Origin: Variovorax guangxiensis
GTDB taxonomy: Bacteria > Pseudomonadota > Gammaproteobacteria > Burkholderiales > Burkholderiaceae_C
Length of the DNA stretch: 64,000 bases
Assembly (NCBI RefSeq): GCF_003952165.1
Contig: NZ_RXFT01000015.1
Span: forward strand, 1 to 64,000
Direction of reading: 5' to 3'
In this document: positions 1-8,891 of the stretch, one piece after another
Layout: each line of letters starts with the position of its first letter
Position numbering within the stretch: position 1 is the stretch's first letter
Program-made: the position numbers and the translations under genes
The notes under the pieces: model-generated
The model's database searches: none
Told to the model about the DNA's origin: nothing
The model's input: only the letters and a program-made list of their open reading frames with translations

Positions 1-3000
1 AGTGCGTGGCAGCAGGTGGTGCAGCGCCATGACGTGCTGCGCACGGGCTTCCTGAGCATGGCCCAGCCTCCGCTTCAGTGGGTGGCCAGGCAGGTGGAAC
101 TGCCGATGGCCGTGCACGACTGGCGCGGGCGAGCCGACCAGGCGCAGGCGATCGAGGCGCTGGCACTGGAGCAGCAGGCCGCCTTCGACCTTGCGGCGCC
201 GCCGCTGATGCGGCTTGCCGCGATCCGCATCGACGACCAGCGCCATCGCTTCATCTGGAGCTGTCACCACCTGCTGCTGGACGGCTGGAGCATGTCTCGC
301 CTGTTCGGCGAGGTGCTGCAGGCCTACGACGGCGTGGCGACGGAAGAGCCGGCGTGCAGCTACCGCGACTACATCGCCTGGCTGGCCGCGCGTCCGGCGA
401 AGGAGGGCGAGGCCTACTGGCGCGGCCGGCTGCAGAAGATCGATGCGCCGACGCTGCTCGGCACGGCTCTCGAGCCGCCAGCCAACGGCGAAGGCCACGG
501 CGAAGTCGGTGCCGCGCTGGATGCGGCAGGCACGCAGGCCCTGCAGGCCTTCGCCCGCCGCGAGCGCGTGACGCTGAACACGCTCGTGCAGGGCGCATGG
601 TCGCTGCTGCTGTCGCGCTACGCCGCACAGCAAACGGTCGTCTTCGGTGCCACGGTGGCGGGCCGGCCCGCGGGGCTGGTGGGGGCCGACCGGATGCTGG
701 GCCTCTTCATCAACACGCTGCCCGTGGTCGTCGACGCCGCGCCGGCGCAGCGGCTGGGGGACTGGCTGCGCGAACTGCAGGCGCAGAACCTGGCCTCGCG
801 CGAGCACGAGTACACGCCGCTGCACGAGATCCAGCGCTGGGCCGGGCAGGGCGGCGGACAGGGGCTGTTCGACAGCATCGTCGTGTTCGAGAACTACCCG
901 ATCGACCAGACGCTCGCCGGCCGCGCGGACCAGGGCCTGAAGTTCGAGCAGGCCGAGTCGGTCGACGTCACCCACTATCCGATGGACGTGGAAGTCCACT
1001 TGGGCGAGGTGCTGACGATCAAGCTCAAGTATCTGCGCGAGCGATTCAAGGAAGCGGACGTGCAGGCCCTCTCGCAGCAGCTCTTCGGCCTGATGGACAG
1101 GATGAGCCAGGACAGCTCGCAGGCGTTGCGCGACCTCGACACGCTGACCTCGGCGCAGCAGTCCGAGATCGCGCGCCTGGGCCGCAGCGGGCGCCACGGT
1201 TTCCTGCGCACGCCGGTGCACCAGCTCATCGAGCAGCAGGCGCGCCTGCAGCCCGAGGCGATCGCGCTGCTGATGGGCGATGCCGAGCTGAGCTATGCGG
1301 ATCTCAATGCACGCGCGAATCGCCTGGCGCACGCGCTGATCGAGCGCGGCGTGCGTGGCAATGCGGTCGTTGCGGTGTCGCTGCAGCGTTCGCTGGAGAC
1401 CATCGTCGCGCTGCTCGCCGTGCTCAAGGCTGGCGCCGCGTACCTGCCGCTCGACCCTGACTATCCGCAGGACCGCCTGCATTTCATGTGCAAGGACAGC
1501 GGTGCGCGGCTGATGCTCACGCAGCGCGCCGTGCTGCCGCGCCTGCCCTCGATGGCCGACACGCTGGTGCTGGACGAAGCGGAGCTGGCCGGCTGGCCCG
1601 CTCACGATCCGGAGGTCGCGGTTCATCAGGACCAGCTGGCCTACGTGATCTACACCTCCGGCTCGACGGGCCAGCCCAAGGGCGTGGCGGTGTCGCACGG
1701 GCCGCTCAGCATGCATTGCCAGGCCACGGCGGAGATCTACGGCATGGTGGCGCGCTCCTGCGAGCTGCACTTCATGTCCTTCTCGTTCGACGGGGCCCAT
1801 GAGCGATGGCTGACGGCGCTCACCGTGGGCGCGAGCCTGGCGCTGCGCGACAACGAGCTGTGGACGGCGGAGCAGACCTGCGACGCGCTGTATCGCTACG
1901 GCGTGACCAACGCGGCTTTCCCGCCGGCCTACCTGAGCCAGTTGGCCGACTGGGCGCAGGCGCTGGGCGAGGCACCTCCGGTGGAGCTGTACGTGTTCGG
2001 CGGCGAGGCGATGCCCCGGGCCGCCTACGACAAGGTGCGCCAGTCGCTGCGGCCGCGCACGCTCATCAACGGCTACGGGCCGACGGAAACCGTGGTCACG
2101 CCGCTGATCTGGAAGACCAGCGCGGACCGTGGCTTCGAGGAGGCCTATGCGCCCATCGGGCGGCCGGTGGGCGAACGCACGGTCCATGTGCTCGATGCGC
2201 AGCTGCGGCCGGTTGCGCGCGGCAGCGTCGGCGAGCTTTACATCGGCGGCTACGGCCTGGCGCGCGGCTATCTGGGGCGCAGCGCACTGACGGCGGAGCG
2301 CTTCGTCGCCGACCCCTTCGACAACACGGGCAGCGGCGGCCGCCTGTACCGCACCGGCGACCTGGTGCGGTGGCGCGAGGACGGAAACATCGCCTACATC
2401 GGGCGCGCCGACCAGCAGGTGAAGATCCGCGGCTTCCGCATCGAGCTGGGCGAGATCGAAGCGCAGCTGCGCGAGGTTCCGGGCGTACTGGAGGCCGCGG
2501 TGCAGCTGCACGAAGGGCCCTCGGGCCGACAGCTCGTCGGCTACATCGCGCCCATGCCGAGCGGGCCGCGCTCGCAGCTGTCGCAACAGGCCCTGCAGCA
2601 ACTGCGCCGGCGCCTGCCGGAGCACATGGTGCCCGCGCACCTGATCGTGCTGGATGCGCTGCCGCGGCTGATCAGCGGCAAGCTGGACCGCCACGCGTTG
2701 CCCGAGCCGGGTGTGGACGCGCAGCGCGAGATCAAGGCGCCGCGCAACGACAGGGAGCGCAGGCTCGCCGCCATCTGGGCCGAGGTGCTGGGCGTGGAGT
2801 CGGTGGGCATCTCGGACAACTTCTTCGAGCTGGGTGGCGACTCGATCCTGAGCCTGCAGGTGATCTCCAAGGTGCGGCAGGCCGATCTGGGGTTCCAGCT
2901 GCGCCTGCGCGACCTGATGCGCCATCCGACCATCGAGGCGCTGGTGGAGCAGCTTGCCGATGCCGCGCTCGTGCAGCCGACAGAGCCGGCACAGGCCGTG

Positions 3001-4323
3001 GTCGAGGCACAGGGCACGCTGCCGCTCACTCCGATCCAGGCCTGGTTCTTCGACACGCCCATTCCGCGGCGCCATCACTTCAACCAGGCGCTGATGCTGG
3101 AGGCGGCGAAGCCGCTGGACGAATCGTTGCTGCTGAACGCGCTCGATGCCCTGGCAGCACATCACGACGCGCTGCGGCTGCGTTTCGAACAGCAGGCCGA
3201 CGGACGCTGGCAGCAGCGCTACAGCGCGCAAGCCGAGCCGCGCGACCTGCTGTGGAGCCGCGAGGTCGCCGATGCGCAGGAGATCAGCCTGGTGGCGGAC
3301 GCGGCGCAGCGCAGCCTCGATTTGTACAAGGGGCCGGCGTGGCGCGTGGTGCACATGCGCCATGCGGACGGCAGCGCGCGGTTGCTGCTGGTGGTGCATC
3401 ACCTGGTGGTCGACGGCGTGTCGTGGCGCGTGCTGCTGGAAGACCTGCAGGCGGTCTACGGGCAACTCAGCGAAGGCCGCGCGGTGCAGCTGCCCGGCAA
3501 GATGGCCTCCTTCAAGGCCTGGGCCGAGCATCTCCAGGCCCTGGCGCAGGGGACGGAACTGGACGATGAACTTGCCTACTGGCAGACGCAGCTGCAGCCG
3601 GTGGTCGACATTCCGAGGGACCGGCCGATCGACGCGCTGGTCGATCGCGACGCGCTGACGCAGCGCATGCGCCTGGACAGCGACCGCACGGCCCAGCTGT
3701 TGCGCGTGGCGCCCTCGGCGTACGGCACGTCCATCGACGATCTGCTGCTGGCGGCGCTGTCGAGGACGGTCTGGCGCTGGAGCGGCGAGTCGGAGACGCT
3801 GGTCCAGCTGGAAGGCCACGGGCGCGAGGCCGATGCCGCAGGGCTCGACCTGAGCCGCACGCTGGGCTGGTTCACGAGTGTCTATCCGGTGCGGCTGCGC
3901 CAGGGCAGTTCGCCAGTCGAGTCGCTGATTCTCTCGACGAAGCAGCAGCGCATGGACGTGCCGCATCGCGGCATCGGGCATGGCGTGCTCAAGCACCTGC
4001 GGCCGCAGGGTGCCTCGCTGGGTCCGGCACAGGCGCGCATCACATTCAACTACCTGGGTCAGTTCGACCGCAGCCTGGGCGGGGACGATGCGATGTTCAA
4101 GCCGGCAGTGGAGCATCCGGGGCCGGTCCACGACGAGGAGGCTCCGCTGGCCAACTGGCTGGAGATCGCCGGCAACGTGTACGAAGGGCAGCTTTCGATG
4201 AGCTGGATTTTCAGCCGGGCGATGTACGACGAGGCGACGGTGGAGAAGCTGATCGGCTTCTACCGCGAGGCGCTGGAGGAGATCGTCGACCACTGCGTCG
4301 CGGTGGCGCAGGCTGGCCGGTAG
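1..4323 (+). CDS. Non-ribosomal peptide synthetase, C-A-T-E module (5' partial)
   Basis: Adds one amino acid to a peptide, very probably the siderophore made by this locus, and epimerises it. The frame is open to base 1, so the start lies outside the window. Domain order seen: condensation domain (HHLLLDGWS near 264-290), adenylation domain (TSGSTGQPKG near 1655, YGPTE near 2076, YRTGDL near 2347, C-terminal ISGK lysine), carrier domain (LGGDS near 2830, phosphopantetheine serine) and a final domain with HHLVVDGVSW near 3394, EGHGRE near 3811 and NYLGQF near 4048, which mark an epimerisation domain. There is no thioesterase, so the chain must pass to another synthetase or be released elsewhere. 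By hand alignment to GrsA the specificity residues read roughly D-G-E-A-V-G-G-V-T-K. The Glu at the third position hints at a basic side chain such as ornithine, but this is a weak inference. Confidence 0.95.
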   Translation, partial: SAWQQVVQRHDVLRTGFLSMAQPPLQWVARQVELPMAVHDWRGRADQAQAIEALALEQQAAFDLAAPPLMRLAAIRIDDQRHRFIWSCHHLLLDGWSMSRLFGEVLQAYDGVATEEPACSYRDYIAWLAARPAKEGEAYWRGRLQKIDAPTLLGTALEPPANGEGHGEVGAALDAAGTQALQAFARRERVTLNTLVQGAWSLLLSRYAAQQTVVFGATVAGRPAGLVGADRMLGLFINTLPVVVDAAPAQRLGDWLRELQAQNLASREHEYTPLHEIQRWAGQGGGQGLFDSIVVFENYPIDQTLAGRADQGLKFEQAESVDVTHYPMDVEVHLGEVLTIKLKYLRERFKEADVQALSQQLFGLMDRMSQDSSQALRDLDTLTSAQQSEIARLGRSGRHGFLRTPVHQLIEQQARLQPEAIALLMGDAELSYADLNARANRLAHALIERGVRGNAVVAVSLQRSLETIVALLAVLKAGAAYLPLDPDYPQDRLHFMCKDSGARLMLTQRAVLPRLPSMADTLVLDEAELAGWPAHDPEVAVHQDQLAYVIYTSGSTGQPKGVAVSHGPLSMHCQATAEIYGMVARSCELHFMSFSFDGAHERWLTALTVGASLALRDNELWTAEQTCDALYRYGVTNAAFPPAYLSQLADWAQALGEAPPVELYVFGGEAMPRAAYDKVRQSLRPRTLINGYGPTETVVTPLIWKTSADRGFEEAYAPIGRPVGERTVHVLDAQLRPVARGSVGELYIGGYGLARGYLGRSALTAERFVADPFDNTGSGGRLYRTGDLVRWREDGNIAYIGRADQQVKIRGFRIELGEIEAQLREVPGVLEAAVQLHEGPSGRQLVGYIAPMPSGPRSQLSQQALQQLRRRLPEHMVPAHLIVLDALPRLISGKLDRHALPEPGVDAQREIKAPRNDRERRLAAIWAEVLGVESVGISDNFFELGGDSILSLQVISKVRQADLGFQLRLRDLMRHPTIEALVEQLADAALVQPTEPAQAVVEAQGTLPLTPIQAWFFDTPIPRRHHFNQALMLEAAKPLDESLLLNALDALAAHHDALRLRFEQQADGRWQQRYSAQAEPRDLLWSREVADAQEISLVADAAQRSLDLYKGPAWRVVHMRHADGSARLLLVVHHLVVDGVSWRVLLEDLQAVYGQLSEGRAVQLPGKMASFKAWAEHLQALAQGTELDDELAYWQTQLQPVVDIPRDRPIDALVDRDALTQRMRLDSDRTAQLLRVAPSAYGTSIDDLLLAALSRTVWRWSGESETLVQLEGHGREADAAGLDLSRTLGWFTSVYPVRLRQGSSPVESLILSTKQQRMDVPHRGIGHGVLKHLRPQGASLGPAQARITFNYLGQFDRSLGGDDAMFKPAVEHPGPVHDEEAPLANWLEIAGNVYEGQLSMSWIFSRAMYDEATVEKLIGFYREALEEIVDHCVAVAQAGR

Positions 4324-4340
4324 GCGCAAGGCAGGCAACA

Positions 4341-4376
4341 AAAAAGGCCGGCTCCCGAAACGGGGCCGGCCTTTTT
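4341..4376. terminator. Bidirectional rho-independent terminator
   Basis: A long hairpin has outer arms AAAAAGGCCGGC (4341-4352) and GCCGGCCTTTTT (4365-4376), with an inner CCCG-AAA-CGGG. It carries an A-run on one side and a T-run on the other, so it can end transcription of both convergent genes, the NRPS on + and the TonB receptor on -. Confidence 0.9.
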
Positions 4377-4413
4377 GCTGGCACCGGCTGGCGCCGGCGC
4401 TGCGTGACAGCAA

Positions 4414-6852
4414 TCAGAGCTTGTAGGTGAGCTTCAGCCAGACGTTGCGCGGGCGGCCGTAGGTGTAGCCGTTGTAGCCGCCGAGCCCGCTGTAATAACG
4501 CTTGTCGGTCAGGTTCTCGATGTTGAGCGAGGCGCTCAGCTTCTTGTCGAACTCGTAGCGCGCCATCAGGCCGATGAGCGTGAGGCCACCCTGCGTCGCA
4601 CGGCCGAGACCGGAAGCCTCGTCGTAATAGATGCTGCTCTGGTAGCTCACGCTGCCGCCGACGGTGAGCTTGCTCCAATCGCCCGGCAGGCGGTAGCTGG
4701 TGCTGACGCGGAACAGGCGGTTGGGATAAGTCGGGTCGAGGAGCACGCCGTCGTTGTCGCGCTTGGCGTGGTAGGTATAGCCTGCCTGCATCTGCCAGCC
4801 GGGTGCCAGCTCGCCCGAAGCGGTCAGCTCGAAGCCCTTGCCACGTGCGCCGGGAACCGCGCGGTAGGGAATGCTTCCGTCGGGCAGCAGGCCGGCGCTG
4901 GTGTCTTCCACCGGCACATTGCTCTGCTTGGTGCGGAAGACCGCGAAGCTGGTGTTGAGCTTGCCGCCGAAGTGCTCGCCCTTGATGCCGATCTCGTAGT
5001 TCTTGCCGCGCTGCGGCGAGATCACTTTGTTGGCGCTGTCGCGTTCGGTGTTCGGAAGGAAGATGTCGGTGTAACTGCCGTACACCGAGAACTCCTTGCT
5101 CAGGTCGTACACGATGCCGGCATAGGGCGTGATGACGCCGCTCTCGTGCGAGCCCGGGTTCCGGGTCAGCGTGCCCGCCACTTGGTTGCGGTTCAGCGAG
5201 TCGTTCTTGTACCAGGTGCCCCGCGCGCCAATGATCACCGACAGCGGGTCCGCCAGGCGCAGGCGGGTCGACGCATAGATCGCCTTCTCGGTCGTCTGGC
5301 CGGACAGGGTGTAAGACTTGTAGGGGAAGTACGTGACCGCCGGGAAGGACTGCAGCGTGTAGAAGTTCAGCGGCCGGGTGTCGAAGGCGGTGGACGCCGC
5401 CAGGTTGGTGTCGATGGAATAGTCGTAGTCGTTGTAGCTCAGCCCGAGGACGGCCTCGTGCTTGCGCCCGAAGGCCTCGAAGGGGCCGCGCAGGTGGGCG
5501 TCGAACGATGTATTTTTCGAGGTCGCGGGGTTGTCCCGGATGTCGATGGTGGATTCGCCTGTGGCGTCGACGGGGTAGAAGGTGTTGAGGTCGCCCGAGG
5601 CCCGCTTGCGCTTGGCCTTCAGATAGCTCGCATCGAGCTTCAGGCGCCAGCCGCCGCCCAGCTGCTGGTCGAGGTTGGCGAAGATCTTGTCCGAATACAT
5701 GTTCCAGTAGCTCCAGGGCGCGCTGGAGTTGAAGGAGCGCGGCAGGTTCGTGCGCGTGCCGTCGCTGAAGAAGAGCGGAGCCTGACCGTAGTTGGCACCG
5801 TCTGTCGCGGTCTTCTGGTGTTCGATGCCGACGGCCAGCGTCGTGGTGGGGGAAAGGTCGGCTTCGAGAATGCCGTAGAGCACGTCTTCCGAGGTTTTCT
5901 TCGATTCGATGAAGCTGTTGCCAGCGGTGCGGGAGGCCACGAACCGGCCGCGCAGCGTTCCCGCGGCATTGAGCGGGCCGCCCACGTCGACTTCGCCGTT
6001 GTAGCGGTTCCAGGAACCGAGGCCGCCGGTCACGTGGCCCGAGAACTCCGTGGTCGGGCGCTTGCGCACCAGGTTGATCGCGCCGCCGGGCGAGCCCACG
6101 CCATTGAGCAGGCCGGCCGAGCCGCGGAGCACTTCGACTCGGTCGTAGATGGCGGTGCTGAGCATGCTGGCCTCGCCGGCCACGGAGTTGAAGCCGAAGG
6201 TGGGAACGCCATCGATCATGGTGCCCAGCGCGAAGCCGCGGGACGTGAACTGCACCCGTTCGTCGAGCCGGTCGGCCACGATCCCCGGGGTCTGGCGCAG
6301 CACGTCGTCGAGCGTGACCAGGTTCTGGTCTTCGATCTGCTGGCGGCCGATCACGCTCACGGACTGCGGGGTCTCGCGCAGGGACAGGTCCATGCGCGTG
6401 GAGGTCGAAGCGGAGCGGGCTGCGTAGGAGCCCGTGCCTTCGGTGGTGCCGTCGGCCGTGGCCTGGACTGTCACCGGTGGCAGCGAGGTGCCGGCCGTGG
6501 CGGTCGAAGCGCGCTGGATCGTGACCTGCGAGGCGCCGTTGCGGACCGCGACGAGGCCGCTGCTGGCGAGCAGCCGGTCCAGCGCCTGCTGCAGCGTCAG
6601 CCTGCCGGATACCGCGGGCGCGCTGATGCCCGTCACCATGTCGCCGGCAGCGAACACCTGCGCACCCGTCTGCCGCGACAGTTCGTTCAGTGCCGCCGCC
6701 AGCGGCTGCGCGGGCACGCGGATGTCGAAGGTCGGCGCGGCCGCCTGTTCGGACACCTGGGCGGAAGCAAGGCTGCTCCAGCTGACGAAGATGGTTCCGA
6801 AGGCGGCGGCGAGTGCGGCGCTCAGAAGGCGATGGCGAGGCGAAGAACGCAT
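4414..6852 (-). CDS. TonB-dependent siderophore receptor with N-terminal signalling (STN) domain
   Basis: Outer-membrane receptor that imports a ferric siderophore using TonB energy and signals its presence to FecR. The 812-aa product starts with a signal peptide ending near SLASA. An STN domain (about residues 40-112, FDIRVPAQPLAAALNELSRQ) follows, then a plug domain with RMDLSLRETPQSVSVI and VEVLRGSAGLLNG, and a beta-barrel ending YGRPRNVWLKLTYKL. The terminal residue is Leu rather than the usual aromatic one. It lies downstream of the sigma/fecR pair on the same strand, with 167 bp between fecR and this gene. That gap should hold its promoter: a degenerate CAAA-N17-CGCC lies on the - strand near 6929-6953. 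The STN domain and the neighbours make it a transducer-type receptor, probably for the siderophore made here. Confidence 0.95.
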   Translation of the reverse strand: MRSSPRHRLLSAALAAAFGTIFVSWSSLASAQVSEQAAAPTFDIRVPAQPLAAALNELSRQTGAQVFAAGDMVTGISAPAVSGRLTLQQALDRLLASSGLVAVRNGASQVTIQRASTATAGTSLPPVTVQATADGTTEGTGSYAARSASTSTRMDLSLRETPQSVSVIGRQQIEDQNLVTLDDVLRQTPGIVADRLDERVQFTSRGFALGTMIDGVPTFGFNSVAGEASMLSTAIYDRVEVLRGSAGLLNGVGSPGGAINLVRKRPTTEFSGHVTGGLGSWNRYNGEVDVGGPLNAAGTLRGRFVASRTAGNSFIESKKTSEDVLYGILEADLSPTTTLAVGIEHQKTATDGANYGQAPLFFSDGTRTNLPRSFNSSAPWSYWNMYSDKIFANLDQQLGGGWRLKLDASYLKAKRKRASGDLNTFYPVDATGESTIDIRDNPATSKNTSFDAHLRGPFEAFGRKHEAVLGLSYNDYDYSIDTNLAASTAFDTRPLNFYTLQSFPAVTYFPYKSYTLSGQTTEKAIYASTRLRLADPLSVIIGARGTWYKNDSLNRNQVAGTLTRNPGSHESGVITPYAGIVYDLSKEFSVYGSYTDIFLPNTERDSANKVISPQRGKNYEIGIKGEHFGGKLNTSFAVFRTKQSNVPVEDTSAGLLPDGSIPYRAVPGARGKGFELTASGELAPGWQMQAGYTYHAKRDNDGVLLDPTYPNRLFRVSTSYRLPGDWSKLTVGGSVSYQSSIYYDEASGLGRATQGGLTLIGLMARYEFDKKLSASLNIENLTDKRYYSGLGGYNGYTYGRPRNVWLKLTYKL

Positions 6853-7019
6853 GGGTCAGGGCTCCAGGTCAAGTAAATGCGACGTATTCGTACTTTTGGA
6901 CGCCATGGCTCGCAAAAACAGCAGCCTTGGCGTTTCTCAAAGTAAGACGTTTGAACTCGCCAAACAGAGACACACTGTTCGGTCCCGGGCACGCCGCGAG
7001 GCTGGTGCTGCCTCTTTTT

Positions 7020-8063
7020 TCAGCGCTTGCGCAGTTCCACGCTGCCGTCAGGGTGGGAGTCGGCGATCACCGGGAGGATCGTCGGCAGCACTTCGACCAG
7101 ACCCACGGAGTCATTGGTGCGGAAGCGGCCGGACAGGCGCATGGCGTCGATGCGCGCGTCGGCGCTGACGATGGGGCGGATTCGGTAGCTGTTGACCGCC
7201 GCGAGGGCCTCGCTCAGCGGCGTGTTGTCGAATACCAGCCAGCCGTCTCGCCACGCCGAGAGGGCGCGGGTGTCGGACTGCCGCACGGCATCGGCGTGGC
7301 CGTCCAGCACTTCGACGAGTTCGCCGGCGTGCAGGTCGATGACCTCCGCGGACGGTATGGATGCCTCGGCGTTCTGGCGGGCACGCACCTGCACGCGGAC
7401 ATGCCCCTGCTCCACCCCCACGGTGACCGGCCCGCCGCGGTCGCGCACGGTGAAGACGGTGCCGACGACCTCGATGACAGCATCGCGTGTGCGCACCCGA
7501 AAGGGGCGCTGTGAGTCGTGCGCGACTTCGAAGCGCACCTCGCCGCGTGCCATGTCGACGATCCGCTGCCCGCGGTACAGCGTGACCTCGATGGCGCTCT
7601 GGGGCGCGATGTCGAGCTGGCTGCCCGATGCGTCGGCGGCGCCGTCGGGCAGCGTCACCTTCAGCATCTGCGCGGTGCGGGTGTTGTAGGCGGAGCGAAA
7701 TACGGGCTGCTGCCAGTACCACTGCACGCCACGGCCCGCGACGAGGCCGCCGCCCACCAGCCCCACGATGGAAAGCAGCAGCTTTCGGCGCTGGGGCGAA
7801 CGGGCGGAGGCTGCCGCAGCGGCCGCCGCCATGCCTGCGGCCGGTGTGTCGAAGTGCGCGCGCAGGTCGTCGGCCATGCCGCCGAGCATGTCCCAGCGGC
7901 GTCGCGCTTCGAGCAGCGCCGCGGCGTGCTCGGGCGATCTGTTGCGCCACTGGTTCATGGCCGCGCGGGCGTTCTGCGCGGCTTCCCCCGGCGCGACCTC
8001 GCCTTCCACGATCAGCGCGAGCGCGCGCTCGATCAGCCGTTCGCGCGGTGCGCCCATTGCCAT
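7020..8063 (-). CDS. FecR-family anti-sigma/pro-sigma regulator
   Basis: Inner-membrane protein that passes the signal from the receptor STN domain to the ECF sigma factor. The 347-aa product has a cytoplasmic FecR-N-like segment (about residues 30-60, spaced W-x7-H-x10-W), one membrane segment (KLLLSIVGLVGGGLVAG), then the periplasmic FecR domain (GEVRFEVAH, FRVRTRDAVIEVVGTVFTV) and a C-terminal STN-like region (WRDGWLVFDNTPLSEALAAVN). The ATG at 8063 was chosen. A GTG at 8075 overlaps the sigma stop codon as GTGA and could equally be used through translational coupling. Confidence 0.93.
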   Translation of the reverse strand: MAMGAPRERLIERALALIVEGEVAPGEAAQNARAAMNQWRNRSPEHAAALLEARRRWDMLGGMADDLRAHFDTPAAGMAAAAAAASARSPQRRKLLLSIVGLVGGGLVAGRGVQWYWQQPVFRSAYNTRTAQMLKVTLPDGAADASGSQLDIAPQSAIEVTLYRGQRIVDMARGEVRFEVAHDSQRPFRVRTRDAVIEVVGTVFTVRDRGGPVTVGVEQGHVRVQVRARQNAEASIPSAEVIDLHAGELVEVLDGHADAVRQSDTRALSAWRDGWLVFDNTPLSEALAAVNSYRIRPIVSADARIDAMRLSGRFRTNDSVGLVEVLPTILPVIADSHPDGSVELRKR

Positions 8064-8071
8064 GCCGCCGC

Positions 8072-8695
8072 TCACGAGAAGTCTTCGGCCAGCGCGGCGT
8101 CGAAGCCCGCGCGGCTTTGAACGTGCGGCGGTTCGATCAGCTCGGTGCGCAGCTCGGCGAACACCCGCGAGCAGTCGATGGTGGCGCGAAGCAGGTGCTT
8201 GGCCACGGCCATCTCTGTGATGTCGAGCTGCTGCGCGATCTCGGCGCGCGTGTGGCCGTAGGCCCGGAACAACAGGAACACTTCGCGCCGCCGGGGCGGA
8301 AGCTTCTCCATGGTCTCGACCACCCGCGCCAGCACGCGCTGCTGCGCCAGGAGGAATTCGCTGGAGGGCGCCACGAGGCTGGAGCCGATGGTGGCGTGCG
8401 AGCCCACCCATTCCTGGGCCACCTTGCGGCGGCGCGCCTCGTCGATGCAGAGATTGCGCGCCACGCGAAAGAGCAGGGCGCGAGGCGACTCGATGCCGCC
8501 GCTGCCGCTGTCCTTCGCGTCATCGGGCGAAATGTCGATGCGCGCGGCGCCGGGCGCCTTCGTCGCCTGCGCGTAGACGCGCTCGAAGCTCGACTGCGCG
8601 ATGTCCGCCGCGTAATGGGGGTCCCTCAGGTCGCGAGTGAGCTGTCGGCGCAAGTCCGCATAGTGAGCTACAAGTTCCTGGACGAGGTCGCGCAT
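8072..8695 (-). CDS. ECF sigma-70 family factor of the FecI/PvdS/OrbS type
   Basis: Directs RNA polymerase to iron-starvation promoters. The 207-aa product has region 2 (PHYAADIAQSSFERVY, LFRVARNLCIDEARRRK) and region 4 (METMEKLPPRRREVFLL-type segment, then HTRAEIAQQLDITEMAVAKHL). The ATG at 8695 has a GAAGG ribosome site 8 bp upstream. It is followed at once by fecR. A perfect Fur-box-like palindrome lies at 8832-8854, so the gene is probably repressed by Fur with iron. Its probable targets are the TAAA-N17-CGTC sites at 12326-12350, 13157-13181, 13229-13253 and 13559-13583. That target assignment is inference from the match to OrbS/PvdS promoters. Confidence 0.92.
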   Translation of the reverse strand: MRDLVQELVAHYADLRRQLTRDLRDPHYAADIAQSSFERVYAQATKAPGAARIDISPDDAKDSGSGGIESPRALLFRVARNLCIDEARRRKVAQEWVGSHATIGSSLVAPSSEFLLAQQRVLARVVETMEKLPPRRREVFLLFRAYGHTRAEIAQQLDITEMAVAKHLLRATIDCSRVFAELRTELIEPPHVQSRAGFDAALAEDFS

Positions 8696-8831
8696 CCGGC
8701 AGCCTTCTCGCAAGCATCGACGATGGGCCCCGGAACCGGACGCCCGTCATGCCCGCGAGATCGCCGCCTCCTTCAGGAAGCAACGAGATGGCGGCGATGG
8801 CTTTGCGTTTCGGTGACCCCGGGGGATGGGG

Positions 8832-8854
8832 TTAATAAGAACTATTCTTATTAA
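8832..8854. promoter_or_regulatory. Fur box upstream of the ECF sigma gene
   Basis: A perfect inverted repeat has arms TTAATAAGAA (8832-8841) and TTCTTATTAA (8845-8854) separated by CTA. A+T-rich palindromes of this form are typical Fur operators. It sits 137 bp before the sigma start, between the ornithine monooxygenase stop and the sigma gene. Confidence 0.85.
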
Positions 8855-8891
8855 GTGTATCACCGAGTCATCGAGCCGCATCTTTCCGATA

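Noticed and set aside
4768..6876. 702-codon open frame on + opposite the TonB receptor
   Set aside because: The product is low-complexity Arg/Ala/Gly/Val-rich with no domain, while the - strand frame encodes a clear receptor. It is a G+C-rich antisense shadow.
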